A DNA stretch of 8,999 nt from Planctomycetota bacterium (GCA_020861125.1 JAJBSZ010000412.1:1-8999); one strand, 5' to 3'. Shown: positions 1-6,123, counted from the first letter of the stretch. Program-made: numbers and translations. Notes: generated by a model from the letters alone, not told the origin.

Positions 1-2
1 CG

Positions 3-1394
3 GCGAATCCCTTGGAAGGTATTTCTCTCACCTTGCCCGGCATGGAAGGGTTGGGGGGCGGTGGCGAGGCGGAACGGGACGAACCGGAAACCGCGGTACC
101 ACCCCTGATGGGCTCCATGACGCCGCCGGCCGCCGCCACGGAACCGGAGGTGATCTGGGAGAGCCCGGCGGCGGGAACGGCTCCCTATGCCGGTGGCGGT
201 GCGGTCGACTTTACCATGGATTCTTCCCTGTATGACCCGGCCTTTTCCGGCCTGCCGGCGGCAGACGACGCGTGGCCGGAAGGGGGGGCGGAGGAATTCT
301 ACTACGAGCCGACCGAAGGGGGTGAAATCGATTTTTCCTCTCCTTTCGCCAGCCCGTCCGACCCTGGGCCGGGCGGCGCCTTCGAACGGGCGATCATCGT
401 CGATCAGGATAGTTTCGAAAACGATACGGCCCCGTTCGCGCCGGCACCGGCGACGACGGAAGCCCATGATTTTGGTCTTGTTGACAACGGCCCAGTCAAC
501 GACCACGGCCCGTTCGACGACCACGGCCCATTTGACGACGGCCTGTTCTCCGACCACCAGCCCACTCCACCCGACTCGGCCACCGCCGCCGAACCCATGG
601 CCTTTCCCTCTCCGCCCGCCGGCGACGCGCCGCTGGTAGGGGATGCTGGACTGGCTGGGGACGAGACGTGGCCTCCGCCCTACGAGGGCGAGGAGCAGCC
701 GGGCCTGAGCGATCCGTATGGTATGGAGGCGGCCGCTATGGAGCTGTTCGTGGAGCCGCGGCCGGGGCAGGTAGTCGTGGGAGAACCCTTGATCGCCGTA
801 GACCCTGCTGACGAAATCGCAGCGCCCGTCGCGGAACCGGAGGCGGCTGCTTCCTATTCGTGGGAGGATTTCGGCTATGTCCTGCCCGAGAGCGAACCGG
901 CGGCGCCGGCGGTGACGGCGGAAGGCGTGGAAGGCGTGGAAGGCGAAGGTCAAATATCCTTGGACACCGCTGACCAAATGCCGGCCCCACCGGCCGCAAC
1001 CACGCCGACCGACGGGATGCCTGGGGATGGGGATTCCGGGGCAGAGGAGGATACCATCTGGTCGGACCCGGCGGCAGGTGATGTTTGGCCGGAGACGATG
1101 GTTGACCCCGAATCCGTAACGGATGCGGAGCCGGAAACGGCTCCGATGGCAGAGCCGGAAACGGAAACGGTGGTCGAACCGCTGGCGGAACCGGAACCGC
1201 CCGCCGGGGCGCCCGACGCCACCTTTGCCGCGCCTTCCGAATCGACCCCGCCGCCAGCCGCCACCGACCTGCCGGCAGGCGATCCCTTTACCAACCCGGC
1301 AGCGCCGATGCCGCCGGTCCGGCCGGAGGGAACCGTCACCGCGCCGCCCGGGAAGGACGTTCCCCTTCTCGGCGAGGGGTTGTTCCGGCGGTGA
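3..1394 (+). CDS. Acidic Pro/Ala/Glu/Asp-rich, probably disordered protein of unknown function (5' partial)
   Basis: The frame is open to the left edge (Ala-Asn-Pro precede the first TTG at 12), and no ribosome binding site is visible, so this is most likely the C-terminal ~463 residues of a longer protein. It ends at a TGA at 1392-1394. The visible part has no Cys, a single Lys (near the C-terminus) and about six Arg, against dozens of Asp and Glu, so it is strongly acidic. Composition is dominated by Pro, Ala, Gly, Glu and Asp, with no membrane segment and no recognisable fold. It holds two short tandem repeats, an Ala-Glu-Pro-rich stretch (about 1125-1205) and six Trp residues in acidic or Pro-rich settings (IWESP, AWPEG, TWPPP, SWEDF, IWSDP, VWPET). 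The tail LLGEGLFRR is basic. Third positions are G/C-rich, as in its neighbours, which supports real coding. I do not recognise a family; an upstream globular, membrane or kinase domain could lie outside the window. Confidence 0.7.
   Translation, partial: ANPLEGISLTLPGMEGLGGGGEAERDEPETAVPPLMGSMTPPAAATEPEVIWESPAAGTAPYAGGGAVDFTMDSSLYDPAFSGLPAADDAWPEGGAEEFYYEPTEGGEIDFSSPFASPSDPGPGGAFERAIIVDQDSFENDTAPFAPAPATTEAHDFGLVDNGPVNDHGPFDDHGPFDDGLFSDHQPTPPDSATAAEPMAFPSPPAGDAPLVGDAGLAGDETWPPPYEGEEQPGLSDPYGMEAAAMELFVEPRPGQVVVGEPLIAVDPADEIAAPVAEPEAAASYSWEDFGYVLPESEPAAPAVTAEGVEGVEGEGQISLDTADQMPAPPAATTPTDGMPGDGDSGAEEDTIWSDPAAGDVWPETMVDPESVTDAEPETAPMAEPETETVVEPLAEPEPPAGAPDATFAAPSESTPPPAATDLPAGDPFTNPAAPMPPVRPEGTVTAPPGKDVPLLGEGLFRR
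483..536 (+). repeat. Three tandem 18-bp units inside the acidic-protein gene
   Basis: Units at 483-500, 501-518 and 519-536 encode DNGPVN, DHGPFD and DHGPFD, and the following residues (DGLFSDH) look like a further decayed unit. The second and third units differ at only a few bases, which suggests recent slippage or duplication. The unit is a multiple of three, so length changes would keep the frame. Confidence 0.75.
921..947 (+). repeat. Three tandem 9-bp units (Glu-Gly-Val/Glu)
   Basis: GAAGGCGTG occurs twice in a row (921-929, 930-938), followed by GAAGGCGAA (939-947). It encodes EGV-EGV-EGE within the disordered acidic protein. The length is in frame; it is typical low-complexity slippage sequence. 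Confidence 0.7.
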
Positions 1395-1423
1395 TCCGAT
1401 CGTGGCACGTTCCAGCACCCATT

Positions 1424-1457
1424 CGGCACCGGCGTCCACCTGTGGAGGCCGGTGTCG
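1424..1457 (+). terminator. Strong stem-loop 29 nt after the acidic-protein stop; possible transcript end
   Basis: The arms CACCGGC (1427-1433) and GCCGGTG (1448-1454), then TCCAC (1435-1439) and GTGGA (1442-1446), are perfectly complementary around a single G-G mismatch and a CT centre. Two more pairs and a G-U extend the base to 1424/1457. Only a short TGTTT follows, so it is not a textbook intrinsic terminator. It could end or protect the 3' end of the upstream mRNA, or be a protein-binding palindrome. Confidence 0.4.
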
Positions 1458-1499
1458 TGTTTCCCGTCACAGCCGATGCCGCCAACCGGAACGGTTCTC

Positions 1500-1567
1500 G
1501 CCGCCGCCGCGGGCCTCGCCCGGCGGCGGCGGCAGGCGGTAGCCGGGCTCGGGGTGGTTCGCCCGGC
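1500..1567 (+). other. Two adjacent GC-rich stem-loops in the non-coding gap
   Basis: The first (1500-1533) pairs 15 bp of almost pure G/C with one bulged G (1523) around a CTC loop. The second (1542-1567) pairs GCCGGGC with GCCCGGC around a 12-nt loop. A smaller AACCG-GAA-CGGTT hairpin precedes them at 1484-1496. No T tract follows. They belong to the run of hairpins filling 1424-1645; the function is unknown. Confidence 0.6.
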
Positions 1568-1586
1568 GGTGGTATCACGGTGGCGG

Positions 1587-1604
1587 CTTTTCCGCACGGA
1601 AAAG
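1587..1604 (+). other. Perfect 18-bp palindrome CTTTTCCG-CA-CGGAAAAG
   Basis: Eight-base arms are exact complements around a 2-nt centre; as RNA this gives a 7-bp stem with a GCAC tetraloop. It directly abuts the next inverted repeat at 1605. A/T-rich arms stand out in this GC-rich gap, so a DNA-binding protein site is as plausible as an RNA hairpin. Confidence 0.5.
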
Positions 1605-1657
1605 GGAAAAACCGGTGTTTCACGGGGTTTTTCCACCAGTACCGGAAGTTTTTTTTT
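1605..1657 (+). terminator. Inverted repeat plus T9 tract; candidate terminator upstream of the TPR gene
   Basis: GGAAAACC-type arms, here with five A (1605-1613), pair perfectly over 9 bp with GGTTTTTCC (1626-1634). A competing 5-bp pairing, CCGGT (1612-1616) with ACCGG (1641-1645), sits 3 nt before nine T residues (1649-1657). The better stem lies 14 nt from the T tract, which is too far for a canonical terminator, and the nearer stem is weak. The two alternatives exclude each other, as in attenuator-like elements. A possible promoter begins just after the T tract. Confidence 0.35.
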
Positions 1658-1662
1658 GCCTC

Positions 1663-1690
1663 TTGACCCCACACGGTAATGGGATACCCT
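1663..1690 (+). promoter_or_regulatory. Possible sigma-70-type promoter for the TPR gene
   Basis: TTGACC (1663-1668, five of six consensus bases) is followed after 16 nt by TACCCT (1685-1690), which keeps the key T, A and final T of the -10 box. A start near 1697 would give a leader of about 100 nt before the ATG at 1798. The placement just after a T9 tract fits a transcription-unit boundary. The -10 match is weak. Confidence 0.35.
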
Positions 1691-1797
1691 CGGGTCGTCC
1701 GGCTGACGGATCGAGACCACGGCATTGTCGGCTACGTCGCGGGCGATGGCGTTGGCGGAACGAAACGGCTGTTGGAACCTGGATACCAAGACTGCCC

Positions 1798-3363
1798 ATG
1801 GATATTTCCCCGGATAAAAACACCTGCGCGGTATTTCTCAAGCGGGCCGAATACTTCCAAGCCGAGGGTCTGCCGCGGCATGCCCTGGCCCAACTGGATC
1901 TGGCGGTGTCGGCGGCACCCCGGGAGGCCGAAGCCCGGCTGTCCCGGGCCGAATGTTTGCGCCGTCAGGGTCGGCTGCAGGAGGCGGTGGCGGATCTGGC
2001 GGAAGCCCTGCGCCTTGCCCCGGACAATCCGGAACCGTACGTGATCATGGCCCAGACCCTGGCGGAATCGGACGATTTCGCCGCCGCACTGGATCACCTG
2101 CGCCAGGCGGAAGCCATCGATCCCGAGTGGCACCGAATCCATCTCATTCGCGGCGACGTCCTGCTGGCCCATGGCCGGGACCAGGAAGCGGGCGCGGTCT
2201 ACCGCCGGGCCGTGGCCCTGGCCCCGGGTAATGTCGAGGCGTTGACTTCGCTTTCGTTTCTCCTTATGGATCAGGGTGTGGTCGGCGAGGCGGTCGACCT
2301 GGCGGAGACCGCTCTCGCCCTCGCACCCAACTGCGTCGATGCCCGACTCATCCAGGCCATGGCCATGGCGGCCCGGGGCCGGCCGGATCGGGCGGTGGAC
2401 GTCCTGAACCGCGCCCTCCGCCTCAATCCGGATCACTTCCGCGCCCGTCTGGAACGGGGCGCGCTGTTTCTCCGGCTGCACCGGGTCGACGAAGCCTTTG
2501 CCGACTTCGGGTGGGCCGCCGCCGTCCAGCCGGACAATCTTCGGGCCCTCAGCGGGCTGGCGGAGAGTTCCTGGCGGTCGGGCCGGGTCAAGGAAGCCAT
2601 CGACGCCTACAGCGAACTGATCGATTTGGGCCACGCCGGCGCCGAGACCTTCCTCGGCCGGGCCGACGCCCTGGCCCTGGCCGGCTGCCGGGAGGAGGCG
2701 GTGGCGGACTGTACCCGGGCGCTGGACCTGGATCCCACCAACCCCGATATTCTCGCCAGCCGCGGCGTTTTCAATATGGAAATCGGCGATTTTGCGGCGG
2801 CCATGACCGACCTCAGCCGGGCCATCGCCCTCGACGGTGATCTGGTGGAAGCCATCGTCGCCCGGGGCGACCTCCGGAGCCGGCAGGGCGACCTCGCCGG
2901 CGCCACCGCCGATTTCGCGGTGGCGGTACGGTTGAGTCCGGACGAACCGGATCTGGTGGCGCGGTGGATCCGTTCCATCGGCGACGCCGGCGATCCCGCC
3001 ACCGCCCTGCGCCTGCTGGAAAAGGAACTCGCCGGCGGGTCTCCGGCGGTCAACCTGTTGTTGCTGAAAGCGGATTTGCTGGCCGAAGCCAGCCGTCCCG
3101 ATGCTGCCCGGGCCTGCTACCGGGACATCATCCGCATGGCGCCCAATGAAATGGAACCGCACCTGCGCCTGGCGGAATTTCACGAGAACCGGTCGGAATG
3201 GGACAGCGCCCTGGCGGAATACGATCACGCTCTCCGGATCGAACCGTCCGATCCCTTTCCCCGCCTGATGCGGGCGGCGCTTCTGGACCGCATGGGTCTC
3301 GCCCGGGAAGCCGAATCCGAACGGGCCGTCGCCAGTGGTTTGCGCCGCATGCGGGGCCGGTAG
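1798..3363 (+). CDS. Tetratricopeptide-repeat protein, 15 gapless repeats
   Basis: The 521-residue product is nine leader residues, then fifteen uninterrupted 34-residue TPR units (residues 10-519), then Gly-Arg. Most units show the TPR pattern: a small residue at position 8, Ala at 20, an aliphatic or aromatic residue at 24, Ala at 27 and Pro at 32. Unit 12 (about 384-417) is the most divergent. There is no signal peptide or membrane segment, so a cytoplasmic protein-binding scaffold folded as a superhelix is expected; the partner is unknown. The frame runs upstream to 1615, but that part reads like non-coding sequence, and the array begins right after the ATG at 1798, which decides the start. 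The Shine-Dalgarno match is poor (only GGATA and AAG purine runs nearby). It stands alone between two non-coding gaps. No catalytic domain is fused, so a specific function cannot be given. Confidence 0.88.
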   Translation: MDISPDKNTCAVFLKRAEYFQAEGLPRHALAQLDLAVSAAPREAEARLSRAECLRRQGRLQEAVADLAEALRLAPDNPEPYVIMAQTLAESDDFAAALDHLRQAEAIDPEWHRIHLIRGDVLLAHGRDQEAGAVYRRAVALAPGNVEALTSLSFLLMDQGVVGEAVDLAETALALAPNCVDARLIQAMAMAARGRPDRAVDVLNRALRLNPDHFRARLERGALFLRLHRVDEAFADFGWAAAVQPDNLRALSGLAESSWRSGRVKEAIDAYSELIDLGHAGAETFLGRADALALAGCREEAVADCTRALDLDPTNPDILASRGVFNMEIGDFAAAMTDLSRAIALDGDLVEAIVARGDLRSRQGDLAGATADFAVAVRLSPDEPDLVARWIRSIGDAGDPATALRLLEKELAGGSPAVNLLLLKADLLAEASRPDAARACYRDIIRMAPNEMEPHLRLAEFHENRSEWDSALAEYDHALRIEPSDPFPRLMRAALLDRMGLAREAESERAVASGLRRMRGR

Positions 3364-3444
3364 GAGAACGTCCCGCCCCTGACCCTATAGGCCGCCACCG
3401 ACGGGTCCAGATAAGACCCCAGACGCGGATCGGTTCCGGTGATT

Positions 3445-3494
3445 CCCGGCCTGCCGCCGGTTGCACCGGTCCCGGCGCTGTCGTGGCAGCCGGG
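3445..3494 (+). other. Stem-loop downstream of the TPR gene
   Basis: CCCGGC (3445-3450) plus TGCC (3452-3455) pair with GGCA plus GCCGGG (3485-3494): ten base pairs with one bulged C. An inner CCGGT-TGC-ACCGG hairpin (3457-3469) sits inside. It begins 81 nt after the TPR stop. No T tract follows, so it is only a weak terminator candidate; it may stabilise the 3' end. Confidence 0.4.
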
Positions 3495-3540
3495 TTCGGT
3501 GGCGTAAAGCCTTCCGGGAGGTAAATAATCGTTTCCACAC

Positions 3541-3630
3541 CGTGGCTGCGTGACGTTCCCCCGACACCGGCATGGTGCTGTCCGAACCTGCGACATCATG
3601 GTCGGTTTCAGGTGTCGGCACACAGCCACG
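3541..3630 (+). other. Large 90-nt imperfect inverted repeat between the TPR gene and pta
   Basis: The outer arms 3541-3552 and 3619-3630 match at 11 of 12 positions (CGTGGCTG...CAGCCACG). After an 8-nt bulge on the 5' side, CCGACACC (3561-3568) pairs perfectly with GGTGTCGG (3611-3618), so the two 3' arms are contiguous. The 42-nt interior can form smaller pairings. No coding frame on either strand explains it. It could be a structured RNA or a relic of a mobile or repetitive element. Nothing else recognisable was seen in 3364-3720. Confidence 0.45.
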
Positions 3631-3726
3631 CCGCCGCCAAAGAGGCCGCCGCCCGACGCCCAGGCGGCAACGGCACGGCCATTCGGCGGGTGGAAGTATC
3701 GGCCGAAGAGAGCGGAGCGGCGAAAC

Positions 3727-3749
3727 GGAAAACCGGGACCGGGTTTTCC
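3727..3749 (+). promoter_or_regulatory. Inverted repeat just upstream of the pta -35 box (operator-like)
   Basis: GGAAAACC (3727-3734) and GGTTTTCC (3742-3749) are exact complements separated by 7 nt, and end immediately before the putative -35 hexamer. Position and symmetry fit a regulator binding site. A related 9-bp-arm element occurs at 1605-1634. Confidence 0.4.
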
Positions 3750-3777
3750 TTGCCGGATTCCGGATCCGGGGTACAAT
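3750..3777 (+). promoter_or_regulatory. Putative sigma-70 promoter of pta with a dyad in the spacer
   Basis: TTGCCG (3750-3755) and TACAAT (3772-3777, five of six consensus bases) are separated by 16 nt. The spacer and -35 edge contain CCGGAT-N5-ATCCGG (3753-3769), overlapping the palindrome CCGGATCCGG (3760-3769). A start near 3784 would give a leader of about 46 nt to the pta ATG. The element lies between -35 and -10, where a bound regulator would block or remodel RNA polymerase access. Confidence 0.5.
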
Positions 3778-3829
3778 AAACGCACCGCAAGCGAAGGTAT
3801 TCTACCGCATCAGAGAATGGAGACACCAC

Positions 3830-4837
3830 ATGGGTATCCTCGAGGACATTCGCGCCAAAGCTGTCAAGTACCAGAAAACCATCTGCCTGCCCGAAGCGCT
3901 GGATGAACGCACCCTGCACGCGGCCGCCGGCTGCGCCGCCTTGGGGTTTGGCCCCATCGTGCTCATTGGCGATACCGACAAAATCGGGGCGAAAGCCAAG
4001 GAATGCGGCGCCGACATTTCCAAAGCGATCATCCGCGATCCGGCCAAGGATCCCGGGTACGACAAGGTCGTGGACACCCTGGTCGAACTCCGCGCCGCCA
4101 AGGGCATGACCCCGGAAAAGGCCCGCGAGGCCCTCAAGGACGAGGTGATGTACGGCGCGGTTCTCGTGAAGTTGGGCGAAGTGGACGGCTACGTGTCCGG
4201 TGCGGTGCACTCCACCGCCGACACCCTGCGCCCGGCGCTCCAGGTGATCAAGGCCCAGAAGGGCGTGAAGACCGTCTCCGCCTTCTTCATGATGGTGTTC
4301 CCGGAAAACCATCCTTACCATTCCACCCAGCCCGTCCTGTTCTACGCCGACTCCGGGCTGGTGCAGAACCCGTCGGCCGAGGAACTGGCGGACATCGCCA
4401 TCGGTACCGCCAATTCCTGGCGGGCGCTCGTGGGCACCGAACCGGTGGTCGCCATGCTGTCCCATTCCACCAAAGGTTCGGCCAAGCACGCCGACGTGGA
4501 CAAGGTGGTGGAAGCCACGGCCATCGCCAAGAAGGCCGCGCCGGATTTGGAGATCGACGGCGAGTTCCAGGCCGACGCCGCCCTCATCGCCGCCATCGGT
4601 TCCAAGAAGGCGCCGGGATCGAAAATCCCCGGCCGCGCCAACATTCTGGTATTCCCGGACCTCGACGCCGGCAACATCGCCTATAAGCTCACCGAGCGTC
4701 TGGCCGGCGCCACCGCCATCGGGCCGCTGATCTCCGGCATGGCCAAACCGGTCAACGATCTGTCCCGCGGCTGTAAGGCCGAGGACATTATCGACGCCGT
4801 CGCCGTCACCGCCTGCCAGGCTGCGGCGTTGTCGTAA
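3830..4837 (+). CDS. pta: Phosphate acetyltransferase (EC 2.3.1.8)
   Basis: The enzyme interconverts acetyl-CoA plus phosphate with acetyl phosphate plus CoA in the cytoplasm; paired with acetate kinase it runs the acetate overflow or assimilation route. The product is 335 residues, the usual size of the short, single-domain Pta class, without the N-terminal DRTGG/regulatory part of long Pta. The family signature KPVNDLSRG is at 306-314. By colinearity with the Methanosarcina enzyme (numbers from memory), Ser312, Arg313 and Asp319 match its Ser309, Arg310 and Asp316, and Arg88, Arg134 and Arg290 match Arg87, Arg133 and Arg287, so it should be active. The start at 3830 is set by GGAGA at 3819-3823, 6 nt upstream; the upstream extension to 3572 crosses the promoter and is not coding. 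No ackA is in the window. A phosphate butyryltransferase is less likely given the close match to Pta motifs. Confidence 0.95.
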   Translation: MGILEDIRAKAVKYQKTICLPEALDERTLHAAAGCAALGFGPIVLIGDTDKIGAKAKECGADISKAIIRDPAKDPGYDKVVDTLVELRAAKGMTPEKAREALKDEVMYGAVLVKLGEVDGYVSGAVHSTADTLRPALQVIKAQKGVKTVSAFFMMVFPENHPYHSTQPVLFYADSGLVQNPSAEELADIAIGTANSWRALVGTEPVVAMLSHSTKGSAKHADVDKVVEATAIAKKAAPDLEIDGEFQADAALIAAIGSKKAPGSKIPGRANILVFPDLDAGNIAYKLTERLAGATAIGPLISGMAKPVNDLSRGCKAEDIIDAVAVTACQAAALS

Positions 4838-4867
4838 GTGAGTGGCACCGGGATGGACGGTGGAGAG

Positions 4868-4903
4868 CGGGATGGCGTCCCGGCTGGCCGCGGTGGTGCG
4901 GCC
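4868..4903 (+). other. Two small tandem hairpins in the pta-carA gap
   Basis: CGGGA/TCCCG (4868-4882, 5-nt loop) is followed by the perfect GGCCGC-GGTGGT-GCGGCC (4886-4903). They precede the terminator at 4953. They may be part of the pta 3' end or, if transcription for carAB starts upstream of them, of a leader; no convincing promoter was found to settle this. Confidence 0.35.
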
Positions 4904-4952
4904 CGGCAGGGGCTTCAAGACCCGGCCCAAATCCCGTACGTATTGGTGCGAT

Positions 4953-4978
4953 CCCTTTCCCCCGGGAAAGGGTTTTTT
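4953..4978 (+). terminator. Rho-independent terminator after pta
   Basis: CCCTTTCC (4953-4960) pairs with GGAAAGGG (4965-4972) over 8 bp with a CCCG loop, immediately followed by six T residues (4973-4978). This is the textbook layout. It lies 115 nt after the pta stop and 59 nt before the carA ATG, so it most simply ends the pta transcript. It could also act as an attenuator if carAB transcription begins upstream of it. Confidence 0.88.
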
Positions 4979-5037
4979 ATGGCTGCGCCCCCGGCGCCGG
5001 AAGTTCTGAACCGGGTGGGGAGCAATGAGGAGCCGAC

Positions 5038-6117
5038 ATGACGTCACCCGCCCTCTTGGTGGTGGAAAACGAAAAACCGTTCCACGGCGTGTCCGTGGGC
5101 AAGGATGGTCTGGCGCGGGGGCACCTGGTAGCCGCCACGGTGAGCGCCGGCTTCACCGACCTCCTGACCGACCCGGTGTACAGCGGTAAGCTGGTGTGTT
5201 TCACCTCGCCCCACGTCGGGAATTCCGGAGTGGTGCCGGGGGATCTCCAGAGCGACCGGGTGGCCGCCCGCGGGGTAATCGCCAAGGAGTTCAGCCGCAT
5301 GGCGGCCAATCGCCTCGGCGTGCAGCCCATCTGCGAGTTCCTGGCGGAGCAGGGGGTGCCGGCCATCGAGGGGGTCGATACGCGCAGTCTGGCGGAAATC
5401 GTGGCGCGGCGGGGCATGGTGCGGGCCGTCCTCGGCTGCGGCGCCTTCGCCGATCCGGAGCTGCTCACCGGCGAGCTGGAATCCCAGGAAGTACGGCGGC
5501 TGGAGCGGTGCGGCGTCACCGAGCGCCGCCCCTGGCGGGAACCCGTCTCCGTCGCCCTGCGGCACCGGGTCGTGGTGCATGACTTTGGCGTAAAGCGCGG
5601 CTTTCTCACTCGACTCGCCGGCATGGGCTGCGCCATCACCCTGGTGCCCGGCGACGGGCCAGCCGACGCTACCCTGGGTGAAAACCCGGCCGGCGTGGTG
5701 TTTTCCGCCGGACCCGGCGTTCCCGCCGACCTGCCGGAGGCCATTGCCGCCGCCGCCGGCCTTATCGGGAAGGTGCCGCTGTGGGGCATCGGCATCGGAG
5801 CCGGCATCGTGGCGGAAGCCGCCGGCGCCACCACGGTGGTGAACAATCGGGGGCGCTTCGGCGCCCAGCCGGTCGGCCGCACCGGCAGCGCCTCCGGCGA
5901 GATGGCCATGCACTGCCAGGAATTCTGGATAGAAGGGGAATCCCTGGTCCGCGCCGGTCTGGACCCGACCCATCACAACCTGAACGACGGCGCGGTGGCG
6001 GGCTTCGCCTGCGGCCGGCGGCGCCTCATGGGCGTCCTCTTCCACCCTGAAGCCGAACCCGGGCCCCGGGACAGCCTGTACCTCTTCGACCGTTTCCACC
6101 ACCTGCTGCGCGCCTAG
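5038..6117 (+). CDS. carA: Carbamoyl-phosphate synthase small subunit with a degenerate glutaminase site
   Basis: CarA normally hydrolyses glutamine and channels ammonia to CarB for carbamoyl phosphate synthesis (pyrimidines and arginine). The 359-residue product has the CarA N-terminal domain (TDPVYSGKLV at 44-53, PHVGN at 58-62, DFGVKR at 182-187) and the C-terminal class I amidotransferase domain (AGPG 224-227, HPEAEPGP 336-343). GAGGAG at 5027-5032 sets the start. The nucleophile elbow, normally GICLGHQ, reads GIGIGAG (250-256): Cys269 of E. coli is Gly252, His272 is Ala255 and Gln273 is Gly256. Ser47 is Val47, and the QNHGF glutamine loop is CQEFW (293-297). His336 and Glu338, the other two triad members, remain. 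The frame is intact and runs into carB, so this is a maintained protein, not a pseudogene. I infer that it cannot hydrolyse glutamine and serves CarB structurally, with free ammonia or another nitrogen source. A standard carA elsewhere in the genome is not excluded. Confidence 0.93.
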   Translation: MTSPALLVVENEKPFHGVSVGKDGLARGHLVAATVSAGFTDLLTDPVYSGKLVCFTSPHVGNSGVVPGDLQSDRVAARGVIAKEFSRMAANRLGVQPICEFLAEQGVPAIEGVDTRSLAEIVARRGMVRAVLGCGAFADPELLTGELESQEVRRLERCGVTERRPWREPVSVALRHRVVVHDFGVKRGFLTRLAGMGCAITLVPGDGPADATLGENPAGVVFSAGPGVPADLPEAIAAAAGLIGKVPLWGIGIGAGIVAEAAGATTVVNNRGRFGAQPVGRTGSASGEMAMHCQEFWIEGESLVRAGLDPTHHNLNDGAVAGFACGRRRLMGVLFHPEAEPGPRDSLYLFDRFHHLLRA

Positions 6118-6123
6118 AATTTT

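Noticed and set aside
187..639. Second + strand frame within the acidic-protein gene (Arg/Pro-rich)
   Set aside because: It is the shifted reading of GC-rich codons; the main frame continues far beyond it in both directions with normal codon use.
1732..3228. Minus-strand open frame of 498 codons opposite the TPR gene
   Set aside because: Same register effect; the sense strand encodes fifteen regular TPR units.
3225..3785. Minus-strand frames filling the TPR-pta gap
   Set aside because: Three overlapping frames show no family resemblance, no good ribosome binding site and run into the TPR gene; the gap also carries inverted repeats and a + strand promoter.
4914..4942. TTCAAG-N17-TACGTA as a carAB promoter
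   Set aside because: Only three and two of six bases match the -35 and -10 consensus, and it lies upstream of a strong terminator.
4838..5041. Short + strand frame between pta and carA
   Set aside because: It starts directly at the pta stop, spans the terminator and overlaps the carA start; composition is not protein-like.
3608..5047. Minus-strand open frame of 479 codons opposite pta
   Set aside because: Same register effect as above; it mirrors a clear pta gene and runs through its promoter and terminator.
5788..5805. Sequencing error as the cause of the missing CarA Cys
   Set aside because: The frame is continuous and several separate pocket residues (positions 47, 252, 255, 256, 294-297) are changed together, which a single miscall cannot produce.
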